Positions 35,372 through 43,745 of a stretch of 64,000 nucleotides of DNA are shown here, piece by piece. Source of the stretch: an uncultured Caldilineaceae bacterium. GTDB lineage: Bacteria; Chloroflexota; Anaerolineae; Caldilineales; Caldilineaceae. The notes under the pieces are model-generated. The model did not search any database. It had not been told where the DNA came from and was given only the letters and a program-made list of their open reading frames with translations. Each line of letters starts with the position of its first letter. The stretch's first letter is position 1. The translations under genes were made by a program, and so were the position numbers. The stretch lies in the NCBI GenBank assembly GCA_951812725.1, contig OX638330.1, positions 3,100,001 to 3,164,000 on the forward strand. Direction: 5' to 3'.

Positions 35372-36478
35372 ATGACTGAACCTACGCGAATAGGGATCGT
35401 CGGCTGCGGCAGCGTAATGCAGCGCCCTTACATGAGGCTTATCCAACCGATGCGGGCTGTGGGGACGGTTGACGTTACTATTGCCTGCGACGTCAGGGAA
35501 GAGGTACGGGAGGTAGTTCAGGACAGGCTCGGAATTGAGCGATTCACGACCGACTACGAGGAGGTTATCGACTCCGAAGAGGTCGATGTTGTGATGGTAT
35601 TGACCTCGATGCGAGAGCATGGACCGATAACGCGTGCGGCGCTGGCGGCGGGCAAACACGTCCTGGTGGAGAAACCGATGGCCGTGACCCTGGAGGAAGC
35701 GGCAGAGATTGTTGAGATGGCCCGGCACAGCCCGGGCCTTCTTGTTTGCGCTCCACATGTCGTCCTGAGTGCCACCTATCAGACGATGTGGCGCCACATT
35801 CACGGAGGCGATATCGGCAAGGTATTGATGGCGCGCGCACGCTACGGCCATTCCGGGCCCGATTGGAGACCGTGGTTCTATCTCGAGGGCGGCGGCGCGT
35901 TGTTCGATCTGGGTGTTTACAACATCACCTGCCTGACGGGCTGGCTGGGACCGGCCAAGCGGGTCATGGCAATGACCGGCGTGGCGATTCCAGAACGGGT
36001 TGTGGGCGGTGAGATGATGCAAGTGGAGGCCGAGGACAACGCCCACGTTCTTATCGATTGGGGCGATTCCGTGTTCGCGGTTGTGACAACGGGCTTCACT
36101 ATGCAGAAGTATCGCAGCCCGGCTCTCGAGGTCTATGGCAGTGAGGGCACAATTCAGATGATGGGCGATGACTGGAACCCGACCGGATATGAGTTGTGGC
36201 GCAACGATGTAGGCGCCTGGCAGATACACGAAGGTACGGACCGGGACTGGCAGTGGACCGACGGTCTGCGCCACCTTGTAGACTGTATCCGCAACGACAA
36301 GACCCCAGTTGTCACGCCGGAGCACGCTTTTCATGTTCTTGAAATCATGCTGAAGGCGCAAGAATCGGGCGGCGACGGGCAGGCGAAAACGATTGAGAGC
36401 ACGTTCACTCCGCCTACATTCGAGGAAGAGCAGGAGGAAGTGGCACCGCACAAGATTCACGATTGGACACAGCGCTGA
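35372..36478 (+). CDS. Gfo/Idh/MocA family oxidoreductase
   Basis: A 368-residue NAD(P)-dependent dehydrogenase-like protein. The Rossmann motif IGIVGCGSV is near residues 7-15, the EKP catalytic motif occurs in LVEKPMAVTLEEA (about 105), and the substrate-domain motif GGGALFDLGVYNI follows; in that motif a Tyr-Asn replaces the usual His-x-x-Asp, so catalysis may differ from the two tandem copies at the window start. ATG 35372 follows GGAGACAAG. Its stop overlaps the start of the bicupin gene (TGATG), making a coupled operon with that and the ROK gene. Confidence 0.9.
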   Translation: MTEPTRIGIVGCGSVMQRPYMRLIQPMRAVGTVDVTIACDVREEVREVVQDRLGIERFTTDYEEVIDSEEVDVVMVLTSMREHGPITRAALAAGKHVLVEKPMAVTLEEAAEIVEMARHSPGLLVCAPHVVLSATYQTMWRHIHGGDIGKVLMARARYGHSGPDWRPWFYLEGGGALFDLGVYNITCLTGWLGPAKRVMAMTGVAIPERVVGGEMMQVEAEDNAHVLIDWGDSVFAVVTTGFTMQKYRSPALEVYGSEGTIQMMGDDWNPTGYELWRNDVGAWQIHEGTDRDWQWTDGLRHLVDCIRNDKTPVVTPEHAFHVLEIMLKAQESGGDGQAKTIESTFTPPTFEEEQEEVAPHKIHDWTQR

Positions 36479-37365
36479 TGGGTTATTCTGCCTCGCCGCG
36501 GCCTACTTTTGACGGCCCTGCGCACATTCCGTACGAGACGGTTACGCGGCATCTGTGGGGCGATGAGGAATCGGGCGAGGTGGCGGACTGGATTTATGTA
36601 TCCAGCGCCAAAATCCACCAGTTGGTCTTTGGCCTGGCGCCCGGCGGGGCATTTCGACACTCGGACGCCTTTCGAACCATCTTCGCCGCCGATGAGGTAA
36701 TGTACGTTCTCAGTGGGGTGATGGCGCTGAGCAATCCAGAGACGGGCGAGGTGCATCGGGTCAATCCGGGAGAAGCTGCTTTTTTTCGCCGCGACACGTG
36801 GCACCATGCATTCAATTTCAGCCCGGACCCGTTGAGGGTGATCGAGTTTTTTGCGCCGCCGCCTTCGCAGGGTACGTCAGGTTCATATGCGCAGACGAAG
36901 CCAAACCTGACGGCGCCGAAGTATTCGCAGGATCAGTGGATTGGCCGGTGGCCGAAATCGCAAGCTGAAGCGGAGGCCAAATACACTATCCAGGTAGTGC
37001 GCGAGCGGGACTTGCTGTGGCGGTTGGAGGGGAAGGATCAGCAGCTCCTGGTGGGAATCCTGGCCGCGACCGAGCATTTGACGGTTGGGAGGATGGAGTT
37101 GCTGGCAGGACAGCGCAGCGACGTGGAAGTGCATGCCGGCGATGAGAGCCTGTATCTGCTTGAAGGCACGCTGAATGTGCGCGTTCCCGAAAACGATGGG
37201 CAGCGCTGGTTTGAGCTCAGTCCGGGCGACGGCTTCTTCGTCCCGGAAGGAACACCCCACCAGTATTACAATGTGTCGGGCGCGCCAACGTCGTTTTTGT
37301 GCGGGATCGCGCCCAGGTATTCGCCTGACATTCCGGACCAGTTCGCCAATGGCAGAGAACGATAA
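36478..37365 (+). CDS. Two-domain cupin protein
   Basis: A 295-residue protein with two cupin beta-barrels in tandem: the first around residues 55-130 (motif VMYVLSGVMAL with RDTWHH), the second around 200-275 (ESLYLLEGTLNV with GTPHQYYNV). The metal-binding His/Glu set is partly present in each. Bicupins include sugar isomerases, oxygenases and regulators. ATG 36478 overlaps the stop of the Gfo/Idh gene; TTG 36463 would add five residues. The final 17 bases overlap the ROK gene, so the three are a tight operon. A role in binding or isomerising the sugar handled by its neighbours is inferred. Confidence 0.82.
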   Translation: MGYSASPRPTFDGPAHIPYETVTRHLWGDEESGEVADWIYVSSAKIHQLVFGLAPGGAFRHSDAFRTIFAADEVMYVLSGVMALSNPETGEVHRVNPGEAAFFRRDTWHHAFNFSPDPLRVIEFFAPPPSQGTSGSYAQTKPNLTAPKYSQDQWIGRWPKSQAEAEAKYTIQVVRERDLLWRLEGKDQQLLVGILAATEHLTVGRMELLAGQRSDVEVHAGDESLYLLEGTLNVRVPENDGQRWFELSPGDGFFVPEGTPHQYYNVSGAPTSFLCGIAPRYSPDIPDQFANGRER

Positions 37366-38290
37366 ACCGGCTGCCTGCGCCATTGGACTGGATGTTGGAG
37401 GCACTAAGATCGCGGCCGGACTCGTCGCCCACCCGACCGGCGCCGTGCTCGCCCGCCAGACAGTTCCCACGCTGCCGCGGCGAGGAGGCGAGGCGGTTCT
37501 GGGCGATACGCTGGGCCTTGCCGAAAGCATGATGGCAGAGGCCGAGCGGAGGAATCTGGAACTACTGGGGATCGGTGTCGGCGTACCGGAACTTGTAGGA
37601 CCGGAAGGGAAGATCAACAGCGCGCACACGCTGGCGTGGCAAGGCGAACGGGTACTGGCTGCATTCTCCTCGCTGGCGCCGGCCGTGGTCGAATCGGATG
37701 TGCGGGCAGGCGCTCTGGCCGAGGCGATGTTTGGAGCCGGGCGGTCGTACAGGCTGTTCGTCTATGTGACGGTTGGGACTGGCATTTCTAGCACACTGGT
37801 TCAGGATGGTCGACCGTTTGCAGGGGCACGCGGCAACGCTCTGATCATGGCCAGCGGCCCGTTCACGGTGGAGTGCAGTTCTTGCGGTACAGTCCAAAGT
37901 CCCATTCTGGAGGAGTTCGCGAGCGGCCCTGCTTTGGTAGCGAGATATAACCGGCACGGCTCCCGCAAGGTGACACGGGCCGAAGATGTAAAGGCAGCCG
38001 CGGAGGAAGGCGACGACGCGGCGATAGATGTTGTCAGGAGCGCAGGTGAAGCCCTCGGCAACAGCGTAGGGTTCCTGGTAAACGTTATGGATCCTGAGGC
38101 AATCGTAGTTGGGGGCGGACTTGGGACGGCTGGTGGATTTTATTGGGACAGCTTTGTGGCTTCAACGCGGGCACACATCTGGGCGGAGAGCAGCCGCGGG
38201 CTGCCGATTCAGCCGGCGGCCATGGGCGCTGATTCAGGGCTGGTAGGCGCGGCGGCAGCCGCGTTTCACAAACTGAGTGAAGGAGTTTGA
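37349..38290 (+). CDS. ROK family sugar kinase-like protein
   Basis: A 313-residue ASKHA-fold protein. The phosphate-1 motif DVGGTK is at 15-20, and the catalytic-Asp region reads VESDVRAGALAEA, keeping Asp but with Ser where most ROK kinases have Asn. The zinc motif is degenerate: CSSCG is present, but the usual GCLE is SPILE, so one cysteine ligand is lost. There is no N-terminal helix-turn-helix, so it is a kinase type and not a repressor. ATG 37349 overlaps the bicupin end by 17 bases. Phosphorylation of an imported or modified hexose is the probable role, with reduced certainty because of the altered motifs. Confidence 0.85.
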   Translation: MAENDKPAACAIGLDVGGTKIAAGLVAHPTGAVLARQTVPTLPRRGGEAVLGDTLGLAESMMAEAERRNLELLGIGVGVPELVGPEGKINSAHTLAWQGERVLAAFSSLAPAVVESDVRAGALAEAMFGAGRSYRLFVYVTVGTGISSTLVQDGRPFAGARGNALIMASGPFTVECSSCGTVQSPILEEFASGPALVARYNRHGSRKVTRAEDVKAAAEEGDDAAIDVVRSAGEALGNSVGFLVNVMDPEAIVVGGGLGTAGGFYWDSFVASTRAHIWAESSRGLPIQPAAMGADSGLVGAAAAAFHKLSEGV

Positions 38291-38416
38291 ACGGGGTTAG
38301 AACTGAACACCTGCAGTGCATGACAGGGGTGTTATAGGTTCGATCTGGCAGCGGCTGAATAGACATCAAGCCGGTTTTCGAGAATTGAAACAAATAACCC
38401 ATTTCAGGAGGAAGAG

Positions 38417-39748
38417 ATGACAAAGCGAATGAATCGACGCGATTTTCTGCGCCTTTCGGCAACCACGGCCGGCACCGGACTGCTCGCGGCCTGCGTGGCA
38501 CCGGCGGCAGCCCCGAGCGACTCGGGGGACTCGATGGCCGAAGAGCCGATCGAGATCAGACTGGCTGAGGGAAGTTGGGTCGGTCCCGAAGGGATCGCAT
38601 TTTGGACTGACGAAATTATTCCCGCTTTCGAGGAGGGGCATCCAGGCATCAGCGTGACGTTCGAAAACGCCGAGTCGCCCGATTACGCCGACAAACTCTA
38701 TACGCAGTCGGTCGCTGGTGACGCTCCCGATGTCATGTTCGTCTGGGGGGGTGTGAATTATAACCTGATGCAGAAGGGGCAGTTCCTCCAGCTGGATGAT
38801 TATTTTGACAGTGAGGACCTGGAGGATTTCTATCCAGCAAAACTGGATGCCCATTTGCTGGATGGGAAGCTGTACGGCATGCCCAAGTATGTGTCGACGG
38901 CAGTGATGAGCTATAACAAGGACATTCTGGACGAGGCCGGCGTTGAGTATCCTGATGGGACCTGGACTTGGGACGATTACCTAGTTGCATACGATGCTAC
39001 GACCAAGCGCGACGACAGCGGCGACATAGTCCAGTGGGGCAGATACGTCGCCCAACAGTACATGGAACATTACGTCTGGATGAACGGCGGAGAGTGGATG
39101 AATGCCCCCTTATTCGGCACGAAATGTCTGCTTGACAGCGAAGAAGCCATTGCTGCACTCAAATACAACCACGATCTCATTTACGGCAGCAACCAGGTGG
39201 CTCCTATCCCCGGTTCGATTCCAGAAGTCGGCTGGCACAATGTCTTTTCGACCGGGAAGGTAGCGTTCGCAGAAGCCCACAGTTGGACAGTCACGAACTA
39301 TATTCGCGAAAACGACTTCAATTGGGAATATACCGATCTGCCTTTATCGCCCGATGGAGGCAAAGCCGGGATCACGTTCGCCGACGGCTATGGGGTCGCC
39401 AGGGCCACGCAGGAGCCGGACGCGTCGGTTGCGATGGTAAAGTTCCTGACTGGGCCTGAAGCGCAGAAAGCGATGGCGTTAAGTATTGTCGGTCTGCAGC
39501 CGACGCGGCGCAGCGTCGCGGGTGAGGTCTGGGATGTGGATTCGATGGGAGCGCAAGCCGGCTATGACGTGGCAGCTTTCACCCGCATCATGGATTATGC
39601 CCGGCTCGACCCGGCCTTCCAGGAAAATGATAAGGTAAACTCAGAGGTCTTCAGCCCGATCTGGGACCAGATCTGGATTACGAATGAAATCGGCCTGGAG
39701 GAGGGCGTGAATCTGATCGTGCAGCGTATTGACGAGATATTCGCCTAG
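38417..39748 (+). CDS. Sugar ABC transporter substrate-binding lipoprotein (copy 1)
   Basis: A 443-residue SBP_bac_1 protein. The N-terminus has a twin-arginine motif NRRDFLRL (6-13) and a lipobox ending at C26 (LLAAC), so it should be a Tat-exported lipoprotein. AGGAGGAAGAG precedes ATG 38417. It is closely similar along its whole length to 40377-41708, with MITE copy 4 between them. A hairpin follows its stop. It has no permeases directly behind it, so it must share those encoded after copy 2. Confidence 0.93.
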   Translation: MTKRMNRRDFLRLSATTAGTGLLAACVAPAAAPSDSGDSMAEEPIEIRLAEGSWVGPEGIAFWTDEIIPAFEEGHPGISVTFENAESPDYADKLYTQSVAGDAPDVMFVWGGVNYNLMQKGQFLQLDDYFDSEDLEDFYPAKLDAHLLDGKLYGMPKYVSTAVMSYNKDILDEAGVEYPDGTWTWDDYLVAYDATTKRDDSGDIVQWGRYVAQQYMEHYVWMNGGEWMNAPLFGTKCLLDSEEAIAALKYNHDLIYGSNQVAPIPGSIPEVGWHNVFSTGKVAFAEAHSWTVTNYIRENDFNWEYTDLPLSPDGGKAGITFADGYGVARATQEPDASVAMVKFLTGPEAQKAMALSIVGLQPTRRSVAGEVWDVDSMGAQAGYDVAAFTRIMDYARLDPAFQENDKVNSEVFSPIWDQIWITNEIGLEEGVNLIVQRIDEIFA

Positions 39749-39765
39749 CAGCAATGTAGATGGTC

Positions 39766-39792
39766 AGCCCAGAAAGACTTAGCGTCTGGGCT
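39766..39792 (+). terminator. Hairpin after sugar-binding protein copy 1
   Basis: AGCCCAGA (39766-39773) and TCTGGGCT (39785-39792) form a perfect 8-bp stem 18 bases after the stop codon. No T-run follows. It fits a terminator or 3' stabiliser. Confidence 0.45.
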
Positions 39793-39937
39793 CACGTTGT
39801 GCATGTCAAGACTCGAACTATGTTAGCGCCAGGCCGGCGTGTTGCCTACCGCTTGCTTGTTGGAAAGATTCGCTAACGGTGACACGTTGGCCAGGTGTGC
39901 AGTACTGAGACGAGAGTCTCCTGGGAACCGGTGAGAA

Positions 39938-39992
39938 AACCTGCGCAACCCTCACATCCTTCGTTTGGAGGCCGGTTGCAGCTGCGCAGGTT
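39938..39992 (+). repeat. Inverted repeat in the gap before MITE copy 4
   Basis: AACCTGCGCA (39938-39947) pairs perfectly with TGCGCAGGTT (39983-39992) around a 35-base loop. The whole gap 39749-40376 has no gene; it holds this repeat, the hairpin at 39766 and MITE copy 4. Confidence 0.45.
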
Positions 39993-40031
39993 CCCGGTTC
40001 GACCTGTAGCTCAATCCGTGATGGTGGAAGC

Positions 40032-40323
40032 GTAACTACTACGCCATACATGGTGCCTGTCTTGACCAGCCCTTTATCGCTGTCTCCATTCAGGCTATCT
40101 GATTGCGTATGCGGTTGGCGGCAGCCACGTTGCTGGAGCGGTACTGCTGGAATGCGCAGACACGGTCGGTGAGCGATGGTTTTGTAGGGGGGCGTTGCGG
40201 GGGCGCAGCCCCTGCACAAGGGAGGCCGCTTGCGGCCGACCGCCCATAAAAAAGTAGAGAGTTGAGAGAGCCCTTTCGCTCGCCTCATTCAGGGTTGCGA
40301 ATCAGTTGTGGCTGAGTAGTTTC
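40032..40323 (+). mobile_element. MITE-like element, copy 4 (subfamily A)
   Basis: Ends are GTAACTACTACGCC (40032-40045) and GGCTGAGTAGTTTC (40310-40323). Its core hairpin is GGCCGC-TT-GCGGCC, a third sequence variant with pairing kept. Unlike the other copies it has no recognisable target duplication (flanks GTGGAAGC and GAATTGCA). It lies between the two near-identical binding-protein genes, so recombination linked to that duplication may have replaced one flank. Confidence 0.85.
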
Positions 40324-40376
40324 GAATTGCAAAGCAACAACCAAGAAACTTTCCTATGTGTGAATCAGAAGGAGAC

Positions 40377-41708
40377 ATGGCTAACAGAATAAACCGACGC
40401 GATTTTCTGCGCCTGTCGGTAACGACAGCAGGCGGAGGGCTGCTTGCGGCCTGTGTTGCCCCGGCGGCCGTCCCTGCAGATTCGGGGGCGTCGATGTCCG
40501 AGGAGCCTATCGAGATCAGACTGGCGGAGGGCAGTTGGGTCGGTCCAGAGGGCATCGCGTTCTGGACGGACGAAATCATACCCAGTTTCGAGGAGGGGAA
40601 TCCCGGCATTAACGTGACTTTCGAAAACGCCGAGTCGCCCGACTACGCCGACAAGCTGTACACGCAGGCGGTGGCAGGCGATTCCCCCGATGTCATGTTC
40701 GTCTGGGACAACATCAATTATAACCTGTTGCAGAAGGGCCAGCTGCTGCAGTTGGACGACTATTTCGACAGTGAATACCTGGAGGACTTCTATCCGGCGC
40801 TGGTCAAGGCCCATCTCCTGGATGGACAGTTGTACGGAATCCCCAAGTATGTGTCTACGGTGGTGATGGCCTATAACAAGGATATCCTGGACGGGGCGGG
40901 GGTCGAGTATCCCGATGGAACCTGGACTTGGGACGACTACCAGGCGGCATACGAGGCAACGACCGTGCGGGATGATAGCGGAAACATCGTCCAGTGGGGA
41001 AACTATGTGGCCCAGTCGTTTATTCAGCACTACGTCTGGATGAATGGCGGCGAGTGGATGAACAGCGAGATTTTTGGTACGCAATGCCTGCTGGACAGCG
41101 AGAAGGCTCTGGAGGGTCTCAAGTTCAACCACGACCAGATTTACGGCAGTTTTCCTGTATCGCCAGTTGCCGGCTCGATTCCTGAGATGGGCTGGTATAA
41201 CGTCTTTTCAAGTGGAAAGGTGGCGTTCACGGAATCTCACAGTTGGACAGTCACCAACTACATTCGTGAGAACGACTTTGCGTGGGACTTCGTAGATCTA
41301 CCTGTGGCGCGCGATGGTGTCAAGGCAGGCCTTACCTTTTGCAATGGGTATGTCATAGCAAAGAAGACGCAGGAGCCTGACGCTTCTGTCCAGCTGGTGG
41401 AGTTCCTGGCTTCGCCGGAGGCTGAGGAAGTCATGGCGTTGAGTATTGTCGGCCTGCAACCTGCACGGCGCAGCGTGGCAGGTGATGCCTGGGACGTGAA
41501 ATCGATGGGTGCGGAGGCAGGTTACGACGTGGCTGCTTTCTCCCGTATCATGGATCATACGCGGCTGAACCCTGCCTTCCAGGAAAACGAGAAGGTTAAC
41601 TCGGAGGCATTTGGCCCGATCTGGGACCAGATCTGGGTGACGGGTGAAATCGGATTGGAGGAAGGGGTTAATCTGATCGTGGAGCGAATCGCCGAGGTTT
41701 TTGCCTGA
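40377..41708 (+). CDS. Sugar ABC transporter substrate-binding lipoprotein (copy 2)
   Basis: A 443-residue paralogue of 38417-39748 with the same Tat motif (NRRDFLRL) and lipobox Cys26. I chose ATG 40377 because it aligns with copy 1 and follows AAGGAG, although the spacing of two bases is short; ATG 40356 would add seven residues without a ribosome site. It is followed by a hairpin and then the permease pair, so this copy heads operon 2. Which sugar each copy binds is unknown; divergence is spread along the protein. Confidence 0.92.
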   Translation: MANRINRRDFLRLSVTTAGGGLLAACVAPAAVPADSGASMSEEPIEIRLAEGSWVGPEGIAFWTDEIIPSFEEGNPGINVTFENAESPDYADKLYTQAVAGDSPDVMFVWDNINYNLLQKGQLLQLDDYFDSEYLEDFYPALVKAHLLDGQLYGIPKYVSTVVMAYNKDILDGAGVEYPDGTWTWDDYQAAYEATTVRDDSGNIVQWGNYVAQSFIQHYVWMNGGEWMNSEIFGTQCLLDSEKALEGLKFNHDQIYGSFPVSPVAGSIPEMGWYNVFSSGKVAFTESHSWTVTNYIRENDFAWDFVDLPVARDGVKAGLTFCNGYVIAKKTQEPDASVQLVEFLASPEAEEVMALSIVGLQPARRSVAGDAWDVKSMGAEAGYDVAAFSRIMDHTRLNPAFQENEKVNSEAFGPIWDQIWVTGEIGLEEGVNLIVERIAEVFA

Positions 41709-41715
41709 TAGCGTT

Positions 41716-41823
41716 GAATTTCGAGGAGTGAGAAAGAGGGGAGATTGGGGCCTTGCTTGGTCGCAGCCTGCGTCAGTGGTCTTGATCTCTCCACTCTCTC
41801 CTCCTCTCTTGCGGCTCGAATTC
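41716..41823 (+). promoter_or_regulatory. Intercistronic inverted repeat between binding protein and permease (operon 2)
   Basis: Outer arms GAATTTCGAG and CTCGAATTC, and inner arms GAGAAAGAGGGGAGAT (41730-41745) with ATCTCTCCACTCTCTC (41785-41800; 13 of 16 pair). It begins 7 bases after the binding-protein stop, the same position as in operon 1. Confidence 0.55.
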
Positions 41824-41841
41824 CGTTAGGGGATCTTCTAT

Positions 41842-42822
41842 ATGAGCGCCCAAGCGCAGAGCGGCCAAACTGCTTTTGCAAGAATACTCTCTTCGAATTT
41901 CTGGTCGCGACGTACGCTACGTCAGAAGGAAGAGTTAATCGCCTATCTCCTTGTCTCACCGTGGGTGATTGGATTCCTGGCGTTCATTGTCGGCCCGATG
42001 CTGACCTCCCTGGGCTTGAGCTTTACTGAAACCGACCTGTTCACGCTCGAGTTTGTGGGAATCGAGAACTACACCAAGCTCCTCTCCTTTGACACGACGC
42101 GAACGCTGTTCTGGACAACGCTCTACAACACGGCCTATTACGTCTTCCTCAGTATCCCTCTGACGATCGGCGTTGGATTCTTCATCGCCACTCTTCTCAA
42201 CCAGAATATCTCCGGGCAGCCCACCTACCGGGTCGTTTACTATCTGCCTGCAGTTATTCCCGGCATCGCGACATCGCTGCTGTGGCTGTGGCTGTTTCAG
42301 CCGGAATTCGGGCTGATCAACTGGGCACTCTCGCTGGTCGGAATCGAAGGGCCGCGCTGGCTGTTCGACAGGAGTACGGCCAAGATGGCGCTGGTTCTCA
42401 TGAGCGTGTGGGGCGCGGGCTCCAATATGCTCATCTTCCTGGCTGGGTTGCAGGGCATCCCTACCGAGCTGTACGAAGCGGCGACCATTGACGGGGCAGG
42501 CATTTGGCGACGCTTCCGCAATATCACGATCCCGATGATCAGTCCGACTTTGTTCTTTGTGGTGGTCACGCAGATTATTTGGTCGTCACAGGTATTCACG
42601 AACGTTTACGTGATGACCGAGGGCAAGGGTGGACCTGCCAACGCCACGCTCATGATGGTTCTCTATCTGTATCAGGTGGCCTTCCGGCAATATCGAATGG
42701 GATATGCCAGCGCCTATGCCTGGATTTTCTTCCTGATCCTCCTGACCTTCACGCTCGTGCTCTTCCGATCGTCCAAGGCGTGGGTCTACTATGAGACAGA
42801 GATCGGAGGGCAGCGGTCATGA
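41842..42822 (+). CDS. Sugar ABC transporter permease (MalF/UgpA type)
   Basis: A 326-residue permease with six predicted membrane segments and the coupling loop EAATIDGAGIWRRF followed by ITIPMI. ATG 41842 is the first good start after the intercistronic repeat, though its ribosome site (GGGGATC) is weak. It overlaps the next permease by 4 bases. It forms the channel with 42819-43697 and is served by the binding proteins at 38417 and 40377. No ATPase gene is adjacent. Confidence 0.93.
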   Translation: MSAQAQSGQTAFARILSSNFWSRRTLRQKEELIAYLLVSPWVIGFLAFIVGPMLTSLGLSFTETDLFTLEFVGIENYTKLLSFDTTRTLFWTTLYNTAYYVFLSIPLTIGVGFFIATLLNQNISGQPTYRVVYYLPAVIPGIATSLLWLWLFQPEFGLINWALSLVGIEGPRWLFDRSTAKMALVLMSVWGAGSNMLIFLAGLQGIPTELYEAATIDGAGIWRRFRNITIPMISPTLFFVVVTQIIWSSQVFTNVYVMTEGKGGPANATLMMVLYLYQVAFRQYRMGYASAYAWIFFLILLTFTLVLFRSSKAWVYYETEIGGQRS

Positions 42823-43697
42823 GCGGCGCGGCTATTGGAATCGGAACTGCGCGTGCGAGCGTCAAGCGAAGCCAGAGAGCTCAATCAATCCTGATCCACA
42901 CGGTACTCATTGCCGGCGGGATCATTGTCATGATTCCCCTGGCGTGGATGCTCTCCACATCGCTCAAGCCGCCACACCAGATTACGAAGTTCCCGCCGAT
43001 ATGGATTCCGGAGCCGTTCGTGTGGTCGAACTATTATCGGGCGGTGACGATCTTCCCCGTGTCATTCGTGGTGTTTGTCCGCAACTCGATGTACATGAGC
43101 CTGATGATCACGCTGGGAACCGTTCTCTCCAATGCGATTGTTGCCTTTGCCTTCGCCCGACTGAGTTTTCGGGGGAGCCGTGTTCTGTTCATCATTGTCC
43201 TGAGTACAATGATGCTGCCTCAACAGGTAACGATGATCCCTCTCTTCATTCTGTTTTCCAAGTTCGGTTGGATAAATACCTACAACCCTTTGATAGTTCC
43301 GCACTTTTTCGCCAATGCTTATTTTGTCTTTCTTTTGCGCCAGTTTTATACCACCATCCCGCGCGAGCTGGACGACGCCGCGCGAATCGACGGCTGCGGC
43401 GTGATAGGGCTGTTCATTCGTATCCTGCTGCCGCTGAGTAAGCCCGCCCTGGGCATCACCGCCATTTTTGCTTTTTCCTGGGCGTGGAACGAGTTTCTGG
43501 GGCCGCTGATATATCTGAGCAGGATGGAAACCTTTCCGCTGGCGATCGCGCTCTCATTCCTGAGAGCTGCGCACGGCGTGTTGTGGTCCGAATTGATGGT
43601 GGTCTCCTTCATCGCGATGCTGCCACCCGTACTCCTTTTCTTCGTTGCACAGAAGCACTACATCCAGGGCATTGTGATAACGGGCGTAAAAGGGTAG
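42819..43697 (+). CDS. Sugar ABC transporter permease (MalG/UgpE type)
   Basis: A 292-residue permease; the coupling loop is DAARIDGCGVIGLF followed by ILLPLSKP, and the C-terminal tail (YIQGIVITGVKG) is the MalG type. It begins within the stop of its partner (ATGA). A glycoside-hydrolase-like gene follows after 48 bases, so import and processing of the same carbohydrate are probably linked in this operon. Confidence 0.93.
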   Translation: MSGAAIGIGTARASVKRSQRAQSILIHTVLIAGGIIVMIPLAWMLSTSLKPPHQITKFPPIWIPEPFVWSNYYRAVTIFPVSFVVFVRNSMYMSLMITLGTVLSNAIVAFAFARLSFRGSRVLFIIVLSTMMLPQQVTMIPLFILFSKFGWINTYNPLIVPHFFANAYFVFLLRQFYTTIPRELDDAARIDGCGVIGLFIRILLPLSKPALGITAIFAFSWAWNEFLGPLIYLSRMETFPLAIALSFLRAAHGVLWSELMVVSFIAMLPPVLLFFVAQKHYIQGIVITGVKG

Positions 43698-43745
43698 CCC
43701 TCCAGTCCTTCAACTCATACACCTCCGACCGGAAAGGAGCCGAAA

